From JANMEX01 sp043776635 (GTDB lineage Bacteria > Pseudomonadota > Alphaproteobacteria > Rhizobiales > Rhizobiaceae), in contig JAYVRA010000093.1 of the NCBI GenBank assembly GCA_043776635.1, positions 1 to 50,346 on the forward strand: a stretch of 50,346 bases of DNA, in the 5' to 3' direction. The notes beneath the pieces are model-generated. The model saw nothing but the letters and a program-made list of their open reading frames with translations. It searched no databases and was not told the origin of the DNA. Positions 8,077 through 14,814 of the stretch are shown piece after piece (position 1 is the stretch's first letter; each line of letters starts with the position of its first letter). A program made the position numbers and the translations under genes.

Positions 8077-8962
8077 CGTAATCGGTGTGGATGGTGGCGG
8101 CACCGGCTGTCGTGTGACGCTGGCGACAAGCGAAGGCAAGGTGCTGGGCAACGGCATCGGCGGCTCGGCCAACATCACGACGCATTTAGCTGGTGCGCAT
8201 GAGAATATAATGCTGTGTGTCAGCCAAGCGCTCAAAGAGGCAAACTTACCAGAGATGATTTTGCCCGATTGCGCGGCGGTGCTTGGAATGGCGGGCGCAA
8301 ACGTTGGTATGTTTGCGGCTGATCTGAAAGCCATCCTGCCGTTTGCACTTTGCGAAATTGTCAGCGACGCAACGATAGCTTTGCAAGGTGCATTGGGTGA
8401 TGGCGATGGTGCGATAGCGATTTTGGGCACCGGGTCGGCCTTCATGTCCCGCGCGGGAAACGCGACGCGGCTGATTGGCGGATGGGGCTTCCAGCTGAGC
8501 GATGTTGGCGGCGGTGCGCGCCTTGGACGCGAGGCGCTGGAGATGACATTGCTGGCGCATGACAGGGTTGTGCCGCATACGGAACTGACGAAGGCCATTC
8601 TAGCACGCTTTGACGATGAGCCCGAAAACCTCACCTTGTTTGCACAAACAGCAAAACCTGTTGAATACGGCAAATTAGCACCACTGATCTTTGAATTTGC
8701 CGCAAGGGGCGACGGCAATGCCGAAACCATTGTCAAAAGCGCCGCGCAGAATATTGATGCATCAATAGTTGCAATATGCACAAGTAATATTATTAGGATT
8801 GCACTGCTTGGCGGATTGGCAAAACTATTTACTCCATATTTATCGGCAAAAAATAGGTCATTGCTGGTAGAGCCAAGGGCCAACGCGCTTCAAGGGGCCG
8901 TCGATCTGGCGCGCAAGTTGGCAGAACATGGCAAGCCGAATTCGGACGGCCCTAAACGATGA
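8048..8962 (+). CDS. BadF/BadG-family kinase, N-acetylglucosamine-kinase-like
   Basis: A 304-residue ASKHA-fold kinase. The phosphate-1 motif is VIGVDGGGTGCRVTL, the phosphate-2 motif is AILGTGSAF, and GGWGFQLSDVGGGARLGREAL is typical of the glucosamine / N-acetylglucosamine kinase branch (GspK-like) of the BadF/BadG/BcrA/BcrD family. I chose the ATG at 8048 because similarity starts right after it, although a clear Shine-Dalgarno is missing and a longer frame opens at 7952. The stop overlaps the psuK start (ATGATGA), so the two kinases are cotranscribed. Substrate specificity is inferred. A role in sugar or nucleoside recycling fits the psuK neighbour. Confidence 0.8.
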   Translation: MNTETIRPQYVIGVDGGGTGCRVTLATSEGKVLGNGIGGSANITTHLAGAHENIMLCVSQALKEANLPEMILPDCAAVLGMAGANVGMFAADLKAILPFALCEIVSDATIALQGALGDGDGAIAILGTGSAFMSRAGNATRLIGGWGFQLSDVGGGARLGREALEMTLLAHDRVVPHTELTKAILARFDDEPENLTLFAQTAKPVEYGKLAPLIFEFAARGDGNAETIVKSAAQNIDASIVAICTSNIIRIALLGGLAKLFTPYLSAKNRSLLVEPRANALQGAVDLARKLAEHGKPNSDGPKR

Positions 8963-9864
8963 TGAACGCTTCAAAAAAAAGACTGCTCGGAATTGGCGGC
9001 GCGCATATTGACCGGCGTGGCATGATGCGTGAGCCGTTCATCACGGGCGCATCCATTCCCGGAGCCATGATGGAGGAGCCCGGAGGCGGGGTATTCAACG
9101 CGCTGCGCGTAGCGGTGCAGTTCGGTGTCAATTCCTCGCTGATTTCAGTGCGCGGCGGCGATGCGGCGGGCGATAGTGTAGCGGCTGCGGCCAAGAGCTC
9201 GGGCCTTGAAGATCTATCGTCCACTTTCTTGGACAGAACGACAGCCAGCTATACCGCGCTGCTGACCAAGGAGGGCGATGTGGTGGCCGCGCTGGCGGAC
9301 ATGGATATTTACGAAACCGCCCTGCCCCGCCAAATTTCCCGCCGCGCCACCCGAGAGGCCATTGCGGCCTGCGATGCAATAGTGACCGATGCCAACATGC
9401 CGGAGGCCGCCATCCAAAAGCTGCTGTCGTTGGCGATCGGCAAGCCAGTGTTCGCGCTGGCAATCTCGCCTGCCAAAGCGGTGCGGCTGCGCCCCGTACT
9501 CGACCAACTTGCCGGACTATTCCTGAACCGCCGCGAAGCGCTGGCGATTTTAGCGCTTGAGCCCGCAGACGCACGTTCGCTTGATGAACTCGCCGCCGGT
9601 CTCGTCGTGCTCGGCCTGCCACGCGCTATCCTGTCGGACGGCGGTGCGCCTGTGTGTGTTATTGATAGTGGCATGGTCCAGTCGCTCACCCCGCCAACGC
9701 CATGGCGCATAGTAGATGTTACCGGAGCGGGCGATGCCATGGCGGGCGCAACGCTGGCGGCCTTTTTGAACGGCAATGCCTGGACTGTGGCCGCAGGCAA
9801 AGGGCTTGACGCTGCAAAGGTAACGGTGGAGTCGCCGTTGGCCGTGGTTAAGTTTGGAGGTTGA
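8959..9864 (+). CDS. psuK: PfkB-family kinase, probable pseudouridine kinase
   Basis: A 301-residue ribokinase-fold sugar kinase with the C-terminal PfkB signature DVTGAGDAMAGATLAAFLNG and an N-terminal GGxxxN-type motif (EPGGGVFNALRVAVQFG). Pseudouridine kinase phosphorylates pseudouridine for cleavage by PsuG, whose gene is 1.65 kb downstream on the same strand, which supports the assignment. The start overlaps the upstream kinase gene. psuK and psuG are usually adjacent. Here a stretch with a broken hydroxylase gene and a toxin-antitoxin pair separates them. Confidence 0.8.
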   Translation: MMNASKKRLLGIGGAHIDRRGMMREPFITGASIPGAMMEEPGGGVFNALRVAVQFGVNSSLISVRGGDAAGDSVAAAAKSSGLEDLSSTFLDRTTASYTALLTKEGDVVAALADMDIYETALPRQISRRATREAIAACDAIVTDANMPEAAIQKLLSLAIGKPVFALAISPAKAVRLRPVLDQLAGLFLNRREALAILALEPADARSLDELAAGLVVLGLPRAILSDGGAPVCVIDSGMVQSLTPPTPWRIVDVTGAGDAMAGATLAAFLNGNAWTVAAGKGLDAAKVTVESPLAVVKFGG

Positions 9865-9908
9865 TACTCGAGTTCCAGCTACCCTCTAGTTTTATATATG
9901 ACTTATAA

Positions 9909-10516
9909 TTTCTTTTAGACTGGTTTTTTGCCGGACACTGGTCCAAAACTACACTTTTAAATCAAACAGTTTTTGGTTGCATCATCGATTTATTTCGCGT
10001 TTATAGAAGCTTTAACGACTATCCAGTTGGCTTTATCGCACTGTTTTTTTGGTGCCGTTTATTTATGAGGTCGGGTTTTATTTCGCCCGCCGCCTGCTTC
10101 ATGTGCCGGCGCTTTACCAAGTGGCGCACAAGCTGCACCATCGCAATATCAACCCCGGCCCATGGTCCGGCCTGTCGATGCACCCCATCGAGCACACTAT
10201 TTATTTCTCGACCATTATGCTGTTTTTTATCATCCCGTCCCATCCTATCCATATGATAAACCTCAGCAATCGCCTCGGCGTCGGCCTGGCGCAAGGTCAT
10301 ACCGGCTTTGACCGGCTGGTTTTCAATGAAGAAACAAGTATGGAAGCTTCCACCTTTGCCCATTATTTGCACCATCGCTATTTTGAGGTGAATTACTCTG
10401 ACGGCATGGTCCCCTTGGATAAATGGTTCGGCTCATTTCACGATGGCACGCCGGAGGCACACGAGGCGATGAAGGCGGGACTGGCCAAGCGCGGGAAGTT
10501 GGTAGCTGCGCAATAA
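9909..10516 (+). pseudogene. Fatty acid hydroxylase / sterol desaturase remnant
   Basis: The 3' part encodes the histidine boxes of the FA_hydroxylase family: HKLHHRN, a central MHPIEH, and HYLHHRYFEVNY, followed by DKWFGSFHDG. The upstream sequence from 9909 (LDWFFAGHWSK ... PVGFIALFF) continues the same protein in another frame. Adding one T to the T7 run at 10044-10050 joins them as FIALFFLVPFIYEVGFYF. The frame is closed by TAA at 9906 and the first roughly 80-100 residues of the family are missing. So the gene is both 5'-truncated and frameshifted. A single-base sequencing error could explain the frameshift but not the missing 5' end. Confidence 0.75.
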
Positions 10517-10557
10517 GCCAAATGGAATTCAACAACGCCGTTAATTTTTTCGTTAAA

Positions 10558-10580
10558 TTGTACGTCATAATACCGTACAA
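10558..10580 (+). promoter_or_regulatory. Operator-like inverted repeat before tacA
   Basis: TTGTACG at 10558-10564 and CGTACAA at 10574-10580 form a perfect 7-9-7 inverted repeat. It ends 19 bases before the antitoxin ATG and next to the Shine-Dalgarno AAGGAG. Type II antitoxins with a ribbon-helix-helix fold bind such sites to repress their own operon, so this is the likely TacA operator. Confidence 0.6.
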
Positions 10581-10598
10581 ATCTTCAAGGAGATGAAT

Positions 10599-10886
10599 AT
10601 GCAGTACCAATCCGCGAGAACGGCCCGCCTTGAGGCACGAATTGCACCCGATGCGTTGCTTTTAGTGAAACGTGCAGCTGAAATGCAGGGGCGCAGCGTC
10701 AGCGATTTTGTGGTTGCTGCGGCGCAGGATGCGGCGAGCAGGATGATCGAGCAAGCGCACATCATACAGCTTTCAATGAAGGATCAGCAGAATTTTGCTG
10801 ATGCTATTCTCAGCCCTGCTACTCCCAATGCGGCACTGCAACGGGCGGCCAATGCCTATAAGGCACTGGTAATTCACTCCAAGTGA
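10599..10886 (+). CDS. TacA-like (DUF1778) ribbon-helix-helix antitoxin
   Basis: A 95-residue protein. The N-terminal ribbon-helix-helix segment (ARTARLEARIAPDALLLVKRAAEMQGRSVSDFVVAAAQDAA) is characteristic of DUF1778 antitoxins. The C-terminal part (SMKDQQNFADAIL) usually wraps the GNAT toxin. I chose the ATG at 10599 because AAGGAG lies 6 bases upstream, while the ATG at 10593 is too close to it. It overlaps the toxin gene (GTGA). The antitoxin is intact while its toxin partner is interrupted. Confidence 0.85.
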   Translation: MQYQSARTARLEARIAPDALLLVKRAAEMQGRSVSDFVVAAAQDAASRMIEQAHIIQLSMKDQQNFADAILSPATPNAALQRAANAYKALVIHSK

Positions 10887-11386
10887 ATGCAAATTTCACT
10901 ATTGAAGCACTCAATGCACACCACGACCGCAAGTCGTTTTCATATGACGTGGAGCCATTGGATTCCTATTTTAGGGAACGCGCCGCGCAAGATGTGAAAC
11001 GTCGCATCAGCAATTGTTTCGTAATGTACAAAGGCGCAGGCACAATTGCCGGCTTTTACACATTTGCAGCCACCAGCCTGCCACTGAACGATCTGACTGA
11101 GGATTTAAAAAAGCGTTTGCCACGCTATCCTTTTGTTCCCGCAGGGTTAATCGGGCGGTTGGCCGTTGATAGCCGCTTTCGTCGTCAAGAAATTGCCGGT
11201 TCTATGATTATTGATGCGGCAGTACGCGCAGCACGCTCCGACCCCGCAATCTAAGCACTCGTTGTGGACGCCAAGGACCATACGGCAATCGCATTTTATC
11301 GGCACCTTGGCTTTCAACAATTTGAAAGTCGCCCTCACTCTCTTTATTTGCCACTTGCAATGGCATTGGCCGCAATCACCGCCTAA
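10883..11386 (+). pseudogene. TacT-like GNAT toxin with internal stop
   Basis: GNAT toxins of this type acetylate aminoacyl-tRNA and block translation. The reading frame from GTG 10883 gives the expected N-terminal part (LNAHHDRKSFSYDVEPLDSYF, GLIGRLAVDSRFR) but meets TAA at 11252-11254. The same frame then continues with ALVVDAKDHTAIAFYRHLGFQQFE to a stop at 11384-11386, the normal C-terminus of the family. One nonsense mutation therefore removes the last beta-strands and helix. The acetyl-CoA loop RRQEIAGS also lacks the first glycine of the usual Q/R-x-x-G-x-G/A. The toxin is most likely inactive. Confidence 0.8.
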
Positions 11387-11513
11387 TGACACCGGCAAAC
11401 AATGTAGGGCCAACTGAAATCACTCTTGCCCGATTGTGGCAAGCCGTGCCAGACAAATGACAAATTAGCGTGCAATCGACTCAAAAATACCAAGTCAACA
11501 GTCCACGGAAATC

Positions 11514-12428
11514 ATGCCAAACAGCCCTCAGGTACTGCCAGAAATCGCTAAAGCCCTTCGCGCCGGAAAGCCGGTTGTGGCGCTCGAATCCACTATCATA
11601 ACGCATGGAATGCCCTACCCTGCCAATGCCGAAATGGCGGTGCGGGTTGAGGCGATCATCCGTGAGGAAGGCGCAATTCCGGCGACTATTGCCGTGATAG
11701 ACGGCAAATTGAAAATCGGCCTCACAGAGGAAGAGATCCACGCCCTCGCTCAAGTAAAAGGCGCGATGAAGCTATCGCGGGCGGACCTTGCGTTTGCCGT
11801 CGCTATGGGTAAAACCGGCGGCACAACAGTTGCAGCGACCATGATGGCAGCGGCGTTGGCGGGCATCAAGGTGTTTGCCACCGGCGGCATCGGCGGTGTC
11901 CACAAAGGCGCCGAGGATACATTCGATATTTCTGCCGACTTGGAAGAGTTCGCGCGCTCGCCCGTCATCGTGGTTTGTGCCGGAGCCAAAGCGATTCTAG
12001 ATCTTGAAAAAACCTTTGAAGTGCTTGAAACCAAAGGCGTTCCGGTGGTTTGCTACGGCGCTGACGAGCTGCCTGCATTTTGGTCCCGCCAGTCCGGCAT
12101 GAAAGCGCCGTTACGCTTGGATCACGTTGAGGACATCGCAAGATTCCAAATTGCGCGGCAAACACTGGGCTTCGTCGGTGGTTTGTTGATTTGCAATCCC
12201 ATTCCGCTGGATGCTGAAATTCCCGCTCAGGAAATGACATTTTTCATCAGCACAGCCTTAACTGCAGCACAAAAAGCCGGCGTGCGCGGCAAAGCCGTGA
12301 CGCCTTGGCTATTATCGAAAATGCTGGAAATTACAGGTGGACGCAGCCTCGTGGCCAATATCGCCCTCGTAGAAAACAATGCGCGGGTGGCAGCGCATAT
12401 AGCCATTGCTGCCTCGACCAAATCATAA
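11514..12428 (+). CDS. psuG: Pseudouridine-5'-phosphate glycosidase
   Basis: Splits pseudouridine 5'-phosphate into uracil and ribose 5-phosphate, completing pseudouridine breakdown with PsuK. The 304 residues carry the family hallmarks VVALESTIITHGMPYP at the N-terminus, GAMKLSRADL, GKTGGTTVAATM, VFATGGIGGVH and the C-terminal KAVTPWLLSKMLEITGGRSLVANIAL. A strong hairpin terminator follows 6 bases after the stop. It is separated from psuK by inserted accessory sequence, so it may need its own promoter. Confidence 0.95.
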   Translation: MPNSPQVLPEIAKALRAGKPVVALESTIITHGMPYPANAEMAVRVEAIIREEGAIPATIAVIDGKLKIGLTEEEIHALAQVKGAMKLSRADLAFAVAMGKTGGTTVAATMMAAALAGIKVFATGGIGGVHKGAEDTFDISADLEEFARSPVIVVCAGAKAILDLEKTFEVLETKGVPVVCYGADELPAFWSRQSGMKAPLRLDHVEDIARFQIARQTLGFVGGLLICNPIPLDAEIPAQEMTFFISTALTAAQKAGVRGKAVTPWLLSKMLEITGGRSLVANIALVENNARVAAHIAIAASTKS

Positions 12429-12434
12429 AAAAAA

Positions 12435-12454
12435 CGCCCGTTTTACAACGGGCG
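12435..12454. terminator. Bidirectional terminator between psuG and the OmpA lipoprotein gene
   Basis: CGCCCGTT, loop TTAC, AACGGGCG, an 8-bp GC-rich stem. An A-run (12427-12434) precedes it and GTTTTA follows, so it can end transcripts from both convergent genes. Confidence 0.85.
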
Positions 12455-12475
12455 GTTTTACTTAAATGTTAACTA

Positions 12476-13135
12476 TTATTGTAGTGGCGTAATTTGGATT
12501 TCCACGCGGCGATTCTGCGCACGGCCTGCTGAATTCGCATTCGATGCAACCGGCTGTGTATCGCCAAGGCCTTGAACGCGGAAGCGGCGGCCATCAACAC
12601 GCTGAGTTGACAAATATGTCGAAACCGAGAACGCGCGACGTTGTGACAGGTCAAAATTGGACTGCGGGTTACCGGTCGAGTCTGTATGGCCGTTGATATC
12701 AACCAATGTCTGGGCATATTTGTTCAGTACCAGTGCTACGGAATTGAGCGTCGGGTAGAAAGCTGTCGAAATCGCGTCCTGATTGGTAGCGAAAGTCACA
12801 TTAGATGGCATATTCAAGATGATCTGATTACCGTTACGGGTCACAGAAACGCCGGTGCCCTGAAGCTGCTGGCGAAGTTCTGCCTCTTGTTGGTCCATAA
12901 CATTGCCAATAACACCGCCGGCAAGGGCACCAACCCCCGCACCAATCAGAGCATTGCGGCGATCATCACCGCCGGCGAGCAAACCAACGCCCGCGCCAGC
13001 CAACGCACCGATGGCAGCGCCGCCCGCCGTTTTAGAAATCTGCTGATCGCCGGTATATGGGTTTGTGGTGGTGCAGGCGGCCAAAAATGACGCCAATACA
13101 GCTAGAGTGACAGCTTTGATAACAGTATTCTTCAT
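12476..13135 (-). CDS. OmpA-family peptidoglycan-binding lipoprotein
   Basis: A 219-residue outer-membrane lipoprotein. The signal peptide ends in the lipobox LAAC (Cys21). Residues 37-80 form two glycine-zipper helices separated by GGDDRR. Residues 100-219 are an OmpA C-terminal domain with the peptidoglycan-binding signature around NGHTDSTGNPQSNFDLSQRR (149-167) and a final NRRVEI. It should anchor the outer membrane to the cell wall. The family is often annotated YiaD-like. It is a single-gene unit sharing a terminator with psuG. Confidence 0.9.
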   Translation of the reverse strand: MKNTVIKAVTLAVLASFLAACTTTNPYTGDQQISKTAGGAAIGALAGAGVGLLAGGDDRRNALIGAGVGALAGGVIGNVMDQQEAELRQQLQGTGVSVTRNGNQIILNMPSNVTFATNQDAISTAFYPTLNSVALVLNKYAQTLVDINGHTDSTGNPQSNFDLSQRRAFSVSTYLSTQRVDGRRFRVQGLGDTQPVASNANSAGRAQNRRVEIQITPLQ

Positions 13136-13226
13136 AATTCCGATCCCCGGTTTTGATTCATTGATCGGAAGCTAGCCCGATTATTCGCGGAACACTAGTG
13201 GTGAATGCGGCAAGATTAGGGTCAGC

Positions 13227-14438
13227 TTAGTATCGTTTTACGCACAACACAGCGTTAGTGCCGCCAAAAGCGAAGGAATTGGATATTGCAGCATCAACCT
13301 TACGTAGCTTAGCGATATTTGGTGTTATGTCTAAATCGCAATCTGGGTCTGTCTGTTCATGTCCGATGGTGGGAACAATCACGCCCTCACGAATGGCTTG
13401 AATACAGGCAATAAGCTCAATAGCGCCTGAGGCGCCCATGCAGTGCGCATGCATGGATTTAGTTGAGGAAATTGAAACCTCGCGAGCATAATTGCCAAAT
13501 GCCAGCTTTATAGCTTGGGTTTCAATTATATCATTGGCTTTTGTGGCCGTGCCATGAGCGTTAATATAACCAATATCCGAAACATTAAGCTTGGCATCTT
13601 CAAGGCAATTTTGCATCGCCCGAGTGGGCCCTTCGACGCCGGGTGCAACAATGTCGGTAGCATCAGCTGTCATACCGAACCCGGCCAATTCAGCGAGGAT
13701 AACAGCACCGCGCGCTTTGGCGTGAGCCTCCGTTTCGAGAACAAACATGCCTGCCCCCTCTCCCACCGACAGGCCCGCACGGTTGGCTGAGAACGGACGG
13801 CACGGTTCACTGGTCATCACACGAAGGGCTTCCCATGCCTTTAAAACGCCAAATGTAATTGGCGCATCTGAGCCGCCCGCCAGCATAACATCGGCACGGC
13901 CTGAGCGTAAAATATCGACAGCTGTACCGATTGCATGGTTGGACGATGCACATGCTGATGTAACGCCAAACACGGGGCCCTTGAGGCCCAAGTGCATACT
14001 AACCTGACCGGCAGCAGCACCCGGCATCGCCTTTGGGACGGTAAAAATCGGAGCATGTTTTTTCTTGCCTACCCACACGGATAGATAGGCCTCCTCAATG
14101 CTGGCACCACCAAATATGCCAACGCCGATGATTGAACCAATACGAAATGCCGAGGCTTCCGTTAGCGTCAACCCGGATTGCTTAAAGGCTTCATCGGCAG
14201 CAAGAACCGCTAAATGACTAAACCGATCCATCGTCACGAGGCGGCGATGGTCGAGACCAATACCAGGAAGTTGTTTTATCTCAGCACCTATATTCCCTTT
14301 GAGATTATCAAGGGGAATTGTTGTGAGAGGGCCAATACCGCAGCAACCTTTTTGCATCGAATTCCAATTTTCGGATGCATTTGTTCCCAGAGCCGACAAG
14401 GCCCCCATCCCGGTAATAACAATTTTTGGATATGACAC
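13227..14438 (-). CDS. Beta-ketoacyl-ACP synthase, NodE-like
   Basis: A condensing enzyme of the KAS II type, 403 residues, with Cys163 in TSACASSNHAIG, His295 in NAHGTATKAND and His332 in HAHCMGASGAIE. Segments such as GPVFGVTSAC, ADVMLAGGSDAP and DPDCDLDITPN resemble NodE of rhizobia more than housekeeping FabF. The gene directly follows an acyl carrier protein gene with no spacing, as nodE follows nodF. No other nod genes are near, so a role in a special fatty acid (for example a lipid A, ornithine-lipid or surface-lipid acyl chain) is more likely than nodulation. This is inference. Confidence 0.85.
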   Translation of the reverse strand: MSYPKIVITGMGALSALGTNASENWNSMQKGCCGIGPLTTIPLDNLKGNIGAEIKQLPGIGLDHRRLVTMDRFSHLAVLAADEAFKQSGLTLTEASAFRIGSIIGVGIFGGASIEEAYLSVWVGKKKHAPIFTVPKAMPGAAAGQVSMHLGLKGPVFGVTSACASSNHAIGTAVDILRSGRADVMLAGGSDAPITFGVLKAWEALRVMTSEPCRPFSANRAGLSVGEGAGMFVLETEAHAKARGAVILAELAGFGMTADATDIVAPGVEGPTRAMQNCLEDAKLNVSDIGYINAHGTATKANDIIETQAIKLAFGNYAREVSISSTKSMHAHCMGASGAIELIACIQAIREGVIVPTIGHEQTDPDCDLDITPNIAKLRKVDAAISNSFAFGGTNAVLCVKRY

Positions 14439-14708
14439 TTAGGCTTTTTCCAAGGCAGATTTGGCAGCAACAAGCACTTTAACAGCGTCGATAATATCAC
14501 CGACTTTTTGGAACGACTGCCAACTGTCAACTGTTGATAGATCAATATCAACACCGTATTTATCTTCAATATCCATAACAATTTCTGTCAGTTCCAAAGA
14601 ATGAATACCTAGACTTTCAAGTGGAGTGCTCGCACCAATAACCTCACTGGCCTTATCAGCATGGTTGCTGAAAAGCTCAATAATACCATCTTCCAGATCG
14701 TTACTCAT
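14439..14708 (-). CDS. Acyl carrier protein, NodF-like
   Basis: An 89-residue acyl carrier protein with the phosphopantetheine site LGIHSLEL (Ser37). The region DIEDKYGVDIDLSTVDSWQS followed by KVGDIIDAV matches the NodF-type carrier plan more than AcpP. The ATG at 14708 follows GGGGAG at good spacing. The longer reading frame to 14726 lacks such support. The stop abuts the start of the NodE-like synthase, so the pair is translationally coupled and forms a dedicated acyl-chain module. Confidence 0.85.
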   Translation of the reverse strand: MSNDLEDGIIELFSNHADKASEVIGASTPLESLGIHSLELTEIVMDIEDKYGVDIDLSTVDSWQSFQKVGDIIDAVKVLVAAKSALEKA

Positions 14709-14814
14709 TGTTACTCCCCTAACCACTTTAATACAAGATTACGTATATATTAACCAATGATCAACCCCATTCGCCGGACAAGCTTAACAATGCAATGGTA
14801 TTTTTACAGACTGG

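Noticed and set aside
7942..8883. 313-residue minus-strand frame opposite the kinase gene
   Set aside because: It is antisense to a clear ASKHA kinase and has no recognisable domain. Its Ser/Pro/Ala-rich composition is that of a shadow frame.
13227..14708. Evidence for nodulation ability
   Set aside because: Only NodE/NodF-like genes are present. Similar pairs occur in non-symbiotic relatives and no nodABC, nif or symbiosis genes are seen.
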